Origin: Atherix ibis
Taxonomy: Eukaryota; Arthropoda; Insecta; Diptera; Athericidae
DNA: 64,000 bases
Reading direction: 5' to 3'
Assembly (NCBI GenBank): GCA_958298945.1
Contig: OY282610.1
Coordinates: forward strand, 22,778,233 to 22,842,232
The notes under the pieces are model-generated. The model was not told the DNA's origin, did no database searches, and worked only from the letters and a program-made list of their open reading frames with translations. The position numbers and the translations under genes were made by a program. This document shows, piece by piece, positions 46,721-57,368 of this stretch. Every line of letters begins with the position of its first letter. The first letter of the stretch is position 1.

Positions 46721-46894
46721 GGTGTGGCTCTTCTAAATATCCAGTTCTTTCCAATCTGCTCCTGCTCGTTTTCTATTTTAATGTCTGGTCTAAGATTTGG
46801 GAGCGAGCATACAATGTCGTGATTCCAGGAAATACCCGATTGGCTGCTGCCACAATCCAATTTTTTCTCAACCATGTATTTATTTTCTGGAAAC
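46721..46894 (-). CDS. Candidate internal exon of an unknown minus-strand gene
   Basis: On the minus strand acceptor-like aatgtaaaattacag precedes a 174-nt frame reading FPENKYMVEKKLDCGSSQSG then ISWNHDIVCSLPNLRPDIKI, ending RRATP before a donor-like CC|GTAAAT. If the donor is not used the frame stops at TAA two bases later. The composition is protein-like, with several Trp, Cys and Pro. With the candidate exon at 44374-44485 it would form a gene whose intron holds the Jockey LINE on the opposite strand. The product is unknown. Confidence 0.3.
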
Positions 46895-49800
46895 CTGTAA
46901 TTTTACATTTAGTTTTTCAATTAAAAATTAACAAAAATTAAAATATTTCTTAAACTATTTAAAAAAAATCCGTTCCCTTAAATTTTCTTACACACACTTT
47001 ACGTATGCCTGCACTGAACTATTTTCTCGTAAACATTGAACTGTCAACATCACATTTGTTTACATTTATTGAATGACGAAATTTTCACTTTTAAACTACT
47101 TTTTGGATCAAATAAAAGTTATTTGCACACATTACAAACAAAATTTTCGTTAAACATAAAAACCACACATTCACTTGTACTTTCCGATAAGTGCCAAAAT
47201 AACAACTTGAAAAACAACAAAAGTATACAAGCATTTCGGTATGCTACCACTTTCATTGAGAATGGCGTTTTTTTAAAGTCTCCAAAAGTCTGTCGTTGTG
47301 TTTAAATTGTATTTGTTTGTTTGTTTCCAATAAGTGAATTAAAATGAATATTTATTATGATTTTGGAATTTAAAAAATTTTTATTACGAAAACTAGATGT
47401 CAGTGGGTGTCATGTCTACACAAAAGTTACGATTTCTCGCCGCTTATTCAATAAGTCCGTTTTTATTAAAAGTACCTGGTGGGGGGGGGGGGGGGGGGTT
47501 TGGTTAAAGTCAGTTTTTTTTATTAAATTCTATAGTTTTAGAGAAAAATGTAAAAAATCATAAAAGGTTTTTTTTCAAGTGAGTTTTTAGGAGTTCAATT
47601 GTGAATACAGACCTGGTCTAATAGTACTTTATTTACTAGCTTCAGGTACGTTATACTTTCACTTCACAAACCAGATTATCTATCTAAGCTACGATATCCA
47701 ACAGTTTTTGTATTTACTAGCTACAAGGATGTGATCCTTCGACTTGAAACCAGAATATCTAAAGCTCCGATGAAGTTCATTTCCGATGTCTGGTGTGTCC
47801 AAGGTATTTTTTCTATTGTTATTTGAAACATATTCAAAGTTGATGTGTTTTTTTTTCGGAAAATGTTATCCTTCTTTGATCAGATTTATTCCAATGTGAA
47901 CGTTTATATAATTCCGTAAAAAACAATGAGATTTATTTTTCTTATAAAAAATAAAAAAAATTGATTACTTAAATACGATAAGAATGAGATTTTTTTTTTT
48001 TGCAAACTTATGTATTAGCAATTAAAATGGATTTGAAAGGGAAAAAATCTCATTCTAATTAAAACCGTTTATGAACTTTAGGAGAACTCATTATATTTGG
48101 AAGAAACAAAGGATGCAGTTATATTTGGAGAAAAGTTTAAAAAGCAAAATACAGTAAAGCTGTTTGAGAAAGGAAATGAATCAACGTTTGAGGTTAAAAG
48201 AGCGGAAAGCTTTCCAAATCGGATGATACGAGTATGATTGCAAAGGTTCACAAGGCACACATATGAATTAGTGAAATTCTCCATAATTGAAAGTGCATAG
48301 ATAGAACTAAAGGGCCAAAGCAGCTAGTTTGATGAATTTTAACAATTCTATGTTGTCTTATTCGAATTTCGATAATTTTGTTTTTGCAGAATTTCGACTT
48401 TCATAAATATTAAAAATTTTAAATATATATTTTTCTCTTATTAAAAGTATTCGAATTTCTATAAGTACATACGTGTATTTATTATAGAATATGAAAATAT
48501 TTCTACTAAGAAACAATCAATTAATGATCAAATCAAAAATTTCCCCACTAAATGGCTTACTTTTTTTTTTTGTAAATTATCCGTGCTCGAAATGGTATCA
48601 GAAGCAATCTTCCACCAATGAATAGTTCGAAATTTCTTCCAATTAAAACTTCAAATATTACTTCTTGAAAGTATCCAAAAGATGAGTAAGTGGAACATAT
48701 TTTTATACAATGAAAATTCTAAACACTTTTCAGTTGAGAGTTGCGAATTCAAAATGCAGTCATGTATAAAACGAGCAGAAAATCATTCATTTTGTGGTAT
48801 GTAATAAACGCAACGATTTCCAAACATCATATCTGTTTGTAGATGCGGCAAACACCGAAATATTTATTTCAAATTCGATCGAAACAGTTTTCTGGAAAAT
48901 GTTTAATACGTGTTAAGACACAGTAGCGTTGTATTCACATTCATCTCATTTCGATTTGCGAGAACACAAAATCTTAGGAAGACTTGATTTCCATTATCAT
49001 ACGATATAGAGTAGGTGCTTGATTCCTGTTCATGTGTCTGTATCGGTGTCACCTAAAGCGCCATTGTATTATGTGAAAATATGAAAGCTTCTCAACAATG
49101 CACCACCACCAAACATAAACAAGTCTGCGGCTAACAAAACTGTGGTTTTGCTTATCGAAGACATCCCATTGCTCAGCTAACAATTGTTAACAGAATGCAA
49201 CGAAAGCGAAGATTTGAAGAGATTCGTTCGTATGCGCTCATCTCCACCGCACAATTCCTTATTCGAATAAGGATATGTGCCCATATATCAGGATAGAATA
49301 CATATACTAGTATATAGTATTTTATATTCAAAGTTAACCTAATCCCGAACATTTGCGGTTTAGTTCTGCTACGAAAAATCCACTTTAAACATCAACAAAA
49401 TATTCGCACATTCATTTATACGCTTCGATAGATTCTATAGTATTCAGAAGATAATGTTTTCGTATTCCTCCAAGTTTATTTGGATATTTTACTATCCAAT
49501 TTATGTACCTGTAGTTCTCCTTTCATACAGGATATTATCACTACTGTGTGTATGCACATTCACTTCCCATTATACTGTATGATCATTTCAGCAGTTGGGG
49601 AGTATTGCATTTCAATGGATGACTACAATTCATTCATGCATGCGTGTTGAGAATTTATGCCAAATACACATAACAAAATGCAGTGCATTTACGCCTACTA
49701 ACCAAAAATATTATATACACACATATTCACCAGCCAGACACATACTCGTATACCAGTCAATATCTCAAAATTCACACATTCTCTTAGTCATCCTTTTCTT

Positions 49801-50116
49801 CTTCGAATCTCATATAATTCTAGACATGCATTCCAAAGAAAATCTTATTCCGTATACTTTTTTCCTTGTTTTTTTTTCCGTTTCATCCCTTAGCCAATCT
49901 TTTAATGACTCTTAATTCAAATAGTGGGTATGCACTTCTTCTTATATTCAAAACTAAACTGTACTATTCCGATTCCTATTCTTTTAAATAAATTCCATAA
50001 AAAGTCAAAAATTAAATTTTCACACATTTTTAAAAAGAATTTTCTGAACACAAACAAAAAGAAAGAATTTTAAACAAGGGAAAAGTGTTAAAATCAACAA
50101 ATTCCAAAAAAAAATC
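46895..50116. other. Unique AT-rich DNA with small repeats
   Basis: Contains an 18-base G run (47481-47498), a diverged ~80-bp direct duplication (about 47628-47697 and 47708-47772, both with tatttactagct) and a short hairpin at 47982-48057 (agaatgagatttttt and its complement). A 50-codon plus frame at about 48083-48234 (NSLYLEETKDAVIFGEKFKK...) after an acceptor-like tttag is open but unsupported. No gene is called. Confidence 0.4.
47481..47498. repeat. Poly-G tract (18 G)
   Basis: An uninterrupted run of 18 G, strongly atypical for the surrounding AT-rich sequence. Confidence 0.95.
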
Positions 50117-50155
50117 GGATTGATTTAAGGTGTACTACACCTTAATCAATCCGAA
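50117..50155. repeat. Near-perfect palindrome cggattgatttaaggtgta
   Basis: cggattgatttaaggtgta is followed, after a base or two, by its near-exact complement tacaccttaatcaatccg. Flanking A runs extend the symmetry weakly. The central aaggtgta/tacacctt resembles the outermost bases of the mariner at 43032-44263, so a collapsed pair of mariner ends is possible but unproven. Confidence 0.8.
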
Positions 50156-50479
50156 TTTTAAAAAAAAAAATCTCAAAAAACATTTAAAATTTAACTAAAA
50201 TTGGGAACCAATCTTCTCCCGTATTCAGATCGGGCGGATTGGAAATATGCTCATTTCTGTGGAGTCATACCGCGTACACAAACCATCTCATCGTCTGTCT
50301 AGACTGTAATGGAAGGAAAAGAATTCCAACGCCGACTGTAAACTGAACTGCAAATACTAAAATTTATTAATTTCGCCCTAATATCACCTTACTTCTATTT
50401 CAATTTGAATGGTCAAAGAGTAATTCTGCCAGAAAACAAAAGACTGAAATGGACGTCAAAATTAAAAAAAGATGTAATT

Positions 50480-50690
50480 CGTTCTATCGCCGTTTTCAGT
50501 TGGCGTCAGGCACCTAAATCTTGTTCAAATCCACAAGATCGTGAATGTTGTAAGATTTTGACAGCGCCAACCGCATGCAGTTTCCAGTTGACGTCGGAAT
50601 TGTGCTCCTACCACCGCAAGCGACTGAGCGATAAAACATTCACGATCTTACGGCACCTGACACAATTGCAAACCGCAACTACAATGCATC
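50480..50690. mobile_element. Possible MITE: long imperfect hairpin
   Basis: The left arm holds gttggcgtcaggcacct and agatcgtgaatgttg; the right arm holds acattcacgatctta and ggcacctgacacaattg in mirrored order. The left arm has about 20 extra bases between the two blocks. The loop is about 85 bp and GC-richer than the flanks. A 96-codon open frame across it probably reflects base composition. No terminal duplication was found. Confidence 0.45.
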
Positions 50691-50699
50691 ATTAGCCGT

Positions 50700-52313
50700 T
50701 TAAGTCTTCTAATTTCGAATGCTGTTCGTAGTACCGCCAAAATAATTTCACATTTTTAATGCCATGAAATTAAAATCAAGGCGAAGATAGATTATATATT
50801 TAATATTTGGTAAACTTAATAATTTAATTAAGCATAACCGTTAAGATGGCGAGTTTCTTTACTCGTGTCCGGTGCTCTCTACATACACAATTACGTATGT
50901 AAGAAGAAAAAAAAGATTTCCTTTTAAGATCCTTTAAGGTAAATCATTCTTAGCCTTGTTTACCTTATTTAAAAGAAAATTCCTAATGATTAGTTTTAAT
51001 GCAGCAAGCACTATTTAACTATCAACATTAACGTATCTTTTTACAATTAAAACAATATATAAGTTTTTAATGTTTTAATATATATAAAAAAAAACATAAT
51101 TATTGGTAAACTCTTTTTCTTGTTTGTGGTGATCGTTTTGCAAAGAACGCCTCTTTTCTATCCATCCAATGAAATTCCCATAAAGTCCCAATAAGAAACT
51201 CTGTAATGAGAACATACTCGTATAGTGAGGATGCGTATGTGTCGAATGATGAATGCAGTTGTGTTCGAGTATGGTCGGTCTTAAGAACTTTTCTGCTGAC
51301 GATCTTGCATTTCATTGTGAGAGCTTCAATCCGCGGATTTGCTTGTGTTTGAACATTTCGCTTCAGTGATAAAAAATTGCTATATTAAAAAATAAATTGA
51401 AAAAAAATATATTTTAATTAGAAATTTCGAAAAAGCTTTATTCAATTTGTGCTGAGTAGCGAAGTTGTTGCCTTAATAAGACTTAATTTTCAATTAATTA
51501 ATAATTATGAACAAAATATCAATTGTTTATTGATATTAGTTTAAATATACAGAATTGTTCGGTTCTATTTAATATAATATTTTGTGGACAAACCGATTTT
51601 TTGTTTTGTTTTACTGTATTTCTAAACAGCATATAATGGCACCTGTAGTACTGTATAGGACGTGCTACTATAGTGAATATTGTGAAAATTGTTTAATTTG
51701 TATTAACGAGTATGGTAGAGCGCAAAAATACACGATCAATGTGAACATGCGAAGAATTGTTTAGATCGACGCAATTTACAATAGAAAAAAATCGTCGGTT
51801 TTTTACCTTTAATGTACGGTTTCGGTTTAGTGGATAGTAAATTTAATTTAAAAGAAAACCACCCTTTTTCTTTTGGTGGCGAACTATTTGAACACATTTT
51901 CTTTTTTTACTGTTCAATCTTTTTTTTTATTGATAATTTCGTTTTTCTCCGCTTTTGTTGAAATATAATTCAATTTAAATCACACGCTTTATTCGTGGCT
52001 CGTTAAGCCGAAAACACACACAGAATTGAAGAGTGTAAGTGATGTGATATCGTGTATTGACTCATCTGAACTGGCGCCCTTTGGTTGGCTGGTAGCTGAG
52101 AGTGAAACGGATATAGGTAGTGTTTTTTCATTAAAATTTTCTACTGCGTGTATCCTATATGAATGGATACGCTCATGCACACACGCAAACGAGTAGTAAA
52201 GTCACATACAAAATCAATTTTTACATAGGTGTGAAAATTGTGTGTTCCTAAAAATTGTTTTTTTTAAATAAAAAAGGAAAGGTTCTTCTGCTAATCGATA
52301 ATAAAAAAATCAC
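50700..52313. other. Unique AT-rich DNA, nothing recognised
   Basis: Short frames only and no mobile-element landmark. Confidence 0.4.
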
Positions 52314-52563
52314 ATGCATCCATATATGAATTATCCATACACGTATTGTTTCCGGCAAGGGTTTTTCTCATTTAATGACCCGAGATTTTCAATTGGCCAG
52401 CAAGCATCCCTTAAAAGGCGTGTAGAAGATCTTCTAATAACAAAGAAATTTGAAAATTATTCACCGCATAATCCTGAGGAAAAATTTAAACGAGTCCTAA
52501 AACCGAAATAGAATCGATCAGCAGGTACATTAAAGAGATGGTACATAAATGAATTACAACCAG
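52314..52563 (+). pseudogene. Unrecognised coding-like segment, interrupted
   Basis: A plus frame reads FFSFNDPRFSIGQQASLKRR then VEDLLITKKFENYSPHNPEE and KFKRVLKPK, followed by TAG at 52509-52511. It then continues in the same frame as NRSAGTLKRWYINELQPG up to a donor-like CAG|GTAATC. The composition is strongly protein-like. The stop suggests a decayed exon or a read-through artefact. I cannot assign a family. It lies about 330 bp upstream of the leader exon of the first small-helical gene and could be unrelated. Confidence 0.35.
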
Positions 52564-52857
52564 GTAATCTATTATTGTGACTAACGCTGATTACTGATAT
52601 TCTTTTAATAAATAATATTTATTCAAACTTTTCCCCTTTATAACGATTTACATTAAATATATTCTGAAGATATTTATTCGAAAATGATACTTAAAATTGA
52701 TTAAGATCAAAAAATATCAGATCAGATTTTATTAAATAAAAAACTGTATTGATTTTCTTCCAATCTTGTTGCAAAGCTCGACTTCTCTAAAACACCTTTA
52801 ATTAAGAAGCTTCAACGGCCGCCCAATGTGTGACTACACATAGTTTATTTCGATCAG

Positions 52858-52867
52858 GTTTATAATA
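52858..52867 (+). promoter_or_regulatory. TATA-like element upstream of the 116-aa gene
   Basis: tttataatag lies about 60 bp before the proposed leader-intron donor at 52926. The spacing allows a short 5' untranslated exon. Weak evidence in AT-rich DNA. Confidence 0.25.
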
Positions 52868-52925
52868 GCGTGTGACGCACTATTTTTATTGGTTTGAAGA
52901 ACATATTTACAATAGTTTCAATCGA

Positions 52926-53070
52926 GTAAGCATTATGTTTAATAATTTTTCATACGCATAGAAAAAAGCCATATATTGTTAATATTTTGGAAGTTATTAT
53001 TATATTAATACGAAAACTTAAAGTTAATATTGAACAATGTAATTGGATTCCTATCATCATTCCATTTTAG
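52926..53070 (+). other. Proposed 5' UTR intron of the 116-aa gene
   Basis: Donor TCGA|GTAAGC at 52926 and acceptor tcattccattttag|AC ending at 53070 would give a 145-bp intron, finishing 21 bases before the ATG. The two neighbouring family members show the same arrangement, which supports the call. Confidence 0.45.
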
Positions 53071-53091
53071 ACTTGACGATACGATCACAGC

Positions 53092-53442
53092 ATGGATTCT
53101 GTTCGAACTGCTATTAATTCTATGCAATTAGAAACTGCCTGGATTAGGGAAGTACTTCTCGATATGTTTATACTAATAATAGAAAAAGAAAGTGAATTAT
53201 TATCAGCGCTGGACGAACAGACCTCAAATGAAGGTAGCGTTCTGATGCGTGTATCTTTGGACATAATTCGGAGACTGATCGAAGACAATATACCCCATCT
53301 TATGGATGATTTGAATGAGCTCAAAACAAATAATCAACCTTTAACCATTTCTCAATTAAATATTGTATATTTTAGATATGCAACAATTTCAGACTTTTAT
53401 ACTACACTCCTTCCACTCAGTTTAATTTTATACAGTCTTTAA
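53092..53442 (+). CDS. Small helical protein, family member 1 (116 aa)
   Basis: I do not recognise the family. The frame is uninterrupted from ATG 53092 to TAA 53442. The ATG follows a proposed leader intron, and an AATAAA at 53514-53519 follows the stop by about 70 bases. The protein is acidic and predicted all-alpha by eye, with no signal peptide, no membrane segment at the N-terminus and no cysteines. Three blocks align with the genes at 56923 and 57698: WIREVLLDMFILIIEKESE (residues 17-35), DNIPHLMDDLN (65-75) and SQLNIVY (87-93). Blocks 2 and 3 are 11 residues apart, the same as in member 2. The C-terminus is hydrophobic (TTLLPLSLILYSL). A cytosolic helical-bundle protein is the most that can be inferred. 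Confidence 0.65.
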   Translation: MDSVRTAINSMQLETAWIREVLLDMFILIIEKESELLSALDEQTSNEGSVLMRVSLDIIRRLIEDNIPHLMDDLNELKTNNQPLTISQLNIVYFRYATISDFYTTLLPLSLILYSL

Positions 53443-53513
53443 AATGAATTTTATTTTCATTTATTTATTTTATTGTATTTAAGGCATAATTAATTATTGT
53501 AATACCAATGAAC

Positions 53514-53519
53514 AATAAA
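53514..53519 (+). terminator. Polyadenylation signal AATAAA (116-aa gene)
   Basis: Canonical hexamer 72 bases after the stop codon. Confidence 0.5.
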
Positions 53520-53586
53520 TAACAATACAATAAAAAAAAGAATTGCGTTATCTTATTTAGAAATTTGTATTTTTCGGAAAAATTAA

Positions 53587-53937
53587 AGACGAAAAGTTGT
53601 CATCGGAATTACAATTAAAGCTGAATCGACTAAATCCTTAAAAGTTGTTATAGATCGCCCAGTTTTGAATGAATCTTGTAAGTTGAAAACAGAAAATCTT
53701 TTTGAAAAGCTCTGCTTGGATACAAATAGAAAGTCACATGCATTGGCTAATAGGAAAAATGGTGGGTTCGTGAATATTCGGTAAAGGGTGTTTATGTGCC
53801 TGATCAAGTATTAGTTAGGAAATGCGAAATACGAAACAGAAATCTTCAAATCACTTTGCATTGGACGAGCATTTACTTTACTGAAGTCCGGGCTGGAATC
53901 GAGATTAACGGAAAGATAGGAAAAGAAGCTGAATAAA
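53587..53937 (+). pseudogene. Unrecognised frameshifted coding remnant
   Basis: A 65-codon plus frame without ATG (RRKVVIGITIKAESTKSLKV ... LANRKNGGFVNIR) stops at 53782-53784. The next frame is open over the same junction and continues EYSVKGVYVPDQVLVRKCEI and RNRNLQITLHWTSIYFTEVR to TAA at 53935-53937. Together they look like one ~117-residue protein broken by a single-base indel near 53775. The family is not known to me. It may be a decayed mobile-element or host gene fragment. Confidence 0.35.
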
Positions 53938-54083
53938 AATGGAAACCTTCAGCACCTTCTTCATCAGAAAACACCAACAGTCTTGCATCTTTATATTTGG
54001 TTATGAAAACATTGTGGAATATTACAAATGAAGTGTAAAATAAGAAAAGGAAAGTTGAAAATGTCTGGTGACAGTGTTGATGT

Positions 54084-54128
54084 CTTGATGGAATTGGACA
54101 AGGTCTGTGGTTGTCCAATTCCATCAAG
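54084..54128. repeat. Perfect 18-bp inverted repeat, 9-base loop
   Basis: cttgatggaattggacaa (54084-54101) and ttgtccaattccatcaag (54111-54128) are exact complements. The stem-loop would be very stable for this AT-rich region. No gene or element end is evident around it. Confidence 0.95.
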
Positions 54129-54544
54129 AATTGGTTCTGGGATCAACATTACATAACTAAGAGTTATGAATGACTGGAATCATTTGCGGATGCTTATCTG
54201 ACTAGTTGTTTCGTTTAATTTCATGTTCTATCCTTTCGGCATCTATCGGTGCCACAATTGAAGTTTACATTCTTCAAAAGTTCTATTAAAGTTGGACAAT
54301 TTCAATAGCACTAACTATTGGTAATGCCATTCACAATAATACAAAAACAACACAAAAGTAGCAACATTCGTAATAGAAATCATGTTTTAGCACTAAATTG
54401 GTGGCGGGAATACTGATAAAACTGTTGTAAATTTTTATGCTTTCCGAAACAATCCAAGTTCATCAATGCTGGGGCAATGGGGACAGTTTCTAAATACAAA
54501 TAGGATACGTAATCCGGAAAAGGAGCAGAACTTATTGAAGACGA

Positions 54545-54770
54545 AGTAGTCACGTCGCCGTATTTCAAGATGTACTGATGTCAATGGCCGCCAAGATCAT
54601 GCGATTTGACACCCTTACAATTTTTCTATGGCACAATATTAAGCTAACGAGATTCAGCCTGTATGCAAACAGTATCAAAATGAATTCATCGAAGCCAACG
54701 TCATAGGACCTAACAACCCACTCAAGATAGCTTAGCATATTATATAGTACAACCCGGATTTAGGGACACA
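54545..54770 (+). pseudogene. Tc/mariner-like transposase C-terminal remnant
   Basis: The plus strand reads WPPRSCDLTPLQFFYG at 54581-54628, matching the third catalytic block of the family whose other fragments lie at 28110-28530, 29975-30420 and 33640-33945. The catalytic Asp expected in the LTPLD position is Gln. Stops follow soon after. Upstream sequence is too degraded to translate. Confidence 0.6.
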
Positions 54771-55068
54771 TTTGGACTGAGCAGTGATGCAACTCATAAT
54801 ATAATAGGTTCTACGGAATTTTGGTTTGACCATAATGGAAGTGGACACTCTGGTCCAATAGAATTGGAGTTAATTATAGATAACTAGACATCAGTCAGGT
54901 TCAGTACAATATTTATTTTTAATTTTTAAATTGTACCCGGAATTTTGTAAATTTAAAACAAGAATTTAATTAGCAAGGCCACAGATAATCGACGGATTCC
55001 CAATACTTATAATTGCTTCAAACGAAATAGATAATTTGAGACTTGTGAGGAGCGTACAAAACGTAAAA

Positions 55069-55209
55069 TGGATACAAAAATGCAAAAATATAGTACCAAA
55101 TTGCACAATTATTAAGGGCCAGCGTATGTTTTAAGGGCCCCAATGAAAATTAGAAAAAAAATTTACCAATTTTTTTAAATATACAAAATAATAATAACAA
55201 AAATATGCT
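55069..55209 (+). repeat. Left arm of a ~145-bp inverted repeat
   Basis: gtaaaatggatacaaaaatg, gtaccaaattgcacaa, cagcgtatgttttaagggcc and aattagaaaaaaaatttacc recur in inverse orientation at 56664-56816. About 1.45 kb separates the arms, and the proposed leader exon of the 115-aa gene lies between them. The arms could be the inverted ends of an otherwise unrecognised mobile element. Confidence 0.9.
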
Positions 55210-55913
55210 CATTTTAATTGTTCTTCTAGTTTAATACGCATTCATAATCGACTTAATTTATTTGTTTCTAATTTAAACAAATTATTTAAAAAAAAAAAAA
55301 CAATAACAAAAATTACAATTTATTATTATTATTTTTATATGATTTTTTTGTATTAAAATTTATATACACAAATTTATTCAATTTGCATAGTAAATTTTTT
55401 ATATAAATTCCAATTGATCGGACATTTTTATAATAAAATTAAATTTATCATAAATATTTTGAATGCTACAATAATTAATTCTATAATATCGTAAAGAAAA
55501 TAGATTGTTTCTGTTGTCGAAAATGATTATTATTTAATAAGTGTTTAAGTTATTATTTTGTTTATTATGAAATTACTGTCAGAAAAAAAATCCTTGCAAT
55601 TGTTTCTGCAATAAAATTTCAACGAATTATGCTAATTATAGATGAAAATATTTATATTTGATTAAAGTGAATTTTATTTAACTAACATTCTGTACCCAAG
55701 AAATAAAATTATTTTCATAGTCAGTACGTACTCACCCGTAGTAAATTAGATCACTTCTATTGTTGCAATTTGAGACCATGCGAAAATTTCCCGTCAGATG
55801 GCGAATGTTTCAATTGACATAGAATAGACAATATTGTTGTCATTCCCACTGAAGCTAACAAGGAAGTTAGGAGCATAAATTCAAAGATCGTGGAAAAAAT
55901 AGAGACACAGTGT

Positions 55914-56912
55914 GTAAGTTTTATAAAAAAATTTATATTTAAGAAAGGACGATATTTTTTGTGTGCATATACGAAAAAGTGGTAATTTTTCTTGTGAAAT
56001 TTTTAATTGTTTTTACATAGCACTACAGGAATTGTACAATTTCTGTTTCTGAAACAACCAAAATTTGCACGTGTTTATTTAGCGTCTTAAAAAGTCTTAT
56101 GAGGCTTCATGTCTAATAATTAATTTCTCAATGCAATTTTTCCAAGAAAAGCAAACAGGAAAAAAACGGTGATTGGCACATTTATTCTAAAGTCAAGAAA
56201 ATAAGTTAGCATTGACTCTCGTTTTTGCTTCGAAATAAATATGGTAAAAAAGGATATAAAATGCAGAAATTTCACAGCATTCTTTCTCATTACACATTTC
56301 AAATAAGCAGTTTGCAGAGGAGCAGTCTCCAAATTTCCGACTGGAAAGTTTATTAGGACATAATATCGCCACTTTCTGCTGAGGATGTCAGATGAAAATA
56401 TCCTATTCGGCGGCCTATTCAATTTCGATTTGGTTTGGTTTCAAGGATCAACAGTGCATAATATTTTTTATACTATAATAATAAGAAGATTAAAAGTTCA
56501 AATCTATTCTAAGCTATTCGAGGAGAATTAATATTCGTTAACTTTGATATTTTATATATTTTCTATAGAGATAAAAATACTTTCTTCTATTTTGGATAGT
56601 TTCCGTTCGTTATCTTGTAGTATTTTTTAAAAAAAGGGACAGAGTTGGTGAGAGACTGGGCAGAATATTTTTGTTATTATTATTATTATTTTCTATATTT
56701 TAATAAAATGGTAAATTTTTTTTCTAATTTTTATTGGGGCCCTTAAAACATACGCTGGGGCTCTTGTGCAATTTGGTACAATATTTTTGCATTTTTGTGT
56801 CCATTTTACAGTGGTTCTAAAATGTAATCTTATTTGTTCGAAAATGATTATTGTTTTTGATTTATATATTTTTTGTGTATTTTTAATGTGCTTAACATAT
56901 ATTTTCATGTAG
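55914..56912 (+). other. Proposed 5' UTR intron of the 115-aa gene
   Basis: A strong donor TGTGT|GTAAGT at 55914 and acceptor cttaacatatattttcatgtag ending at 56912 would define a 999-bp intron, 10 bases before the ATG. The right inverted-repeat arm lies inside it. The donor choice is inferred; other GT sites exist. Confidence 0.35.
56664..56816 (-). repeat. Right arm of the ~145-bp inverted repeat
   Basis: Complement of 55069-55209. ggggcccttaaaacatacg and gtgcaatttggtacaatatt are the most obvious matching blocks. An ATT microsatellite lies at the inner edge (about 56674-56690), matching an AAT run in the left arm. Confidence 0.9.
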
Positions 56913-56922
56913 AAAATCTAAA

Positions 56923-57270
56923 ATGGATGCATATACAGTTGATTTCATACGGGAATGGATTGCAGTGAGAAAGTTGCAACTCGCGGAATATCTGATAGTG
57001 GCGAGGATGAAGTATCTGGAGATGTTTTACGTAGCACGAAGTTATAGTACAGAATTAAAGCTATATAGATTATCGGCGATTATATGGATGGTAACAAAAA
57101 TAATTACGGAATTCATACCAGAAATGTTGGCCTGTTTGGACGACATAATAACACCAGAAAATACTGTACCTGAAAACGCACTCGATTTTTTCATGGAACA
57201 TATCAAAAAAACTGCCAAAGCCGCCAACGAAGTCGAAATATATTTTTTAACGGAGTTTACCAGCTTGTAA
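56923..57270 (+). CDS. Small helical protein, family member 2 (115 aa)
   Basis: Uninterrupted frame from ATG 56923 to TAA 57270, with AATAAA at 57308-57313. The ATG follows an acceptor-like site by 10 bases. No signal peptide is evident. The protein looks all-helical. It shares with member 1 an IRE-containing first block (FIREWIAVRKLQLAEYLIV, residues 8-26), then EFIPEMLACLD (63-73) and NALDFFM (85-91) with identical 11-residue spacing. Member 3 aligns over the same blocks. Its single Cys lies in block 2. It is convergent with member 3, with 427 bp between their stops. The function is unknown; the family relation is an inference from visible alignment. Confidence 0.65.
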   Translation: MDAYTVDFIREWIAVRKLQLAEYLIVARMKYLEMFYVARSYSTELKLYRLSAIIWMVTKIITEFIPEMLACLDDIITPENTVPENALDFFMEHIKKTAKAANEVEIYFLTEFTSL

Positions 57271-57307
57271 ATTTGCAATTATTAAAATTGTCAAATAGAT
57301 AAATATG

Positions 57308-57313
57308 AATAAA
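57308..57313 (+). terminator. Polyadenylation signal AATAAA (115-aa gene)
   Basis: Canonical hexamer 38 bases after the stop codon. Confidence 0.5.
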
Positions 57314-57368
57314 TAGTAAATTTTCGCTTTATTTTTATGTTTTTATTGTTCTGCCATTTATCGTTCGT

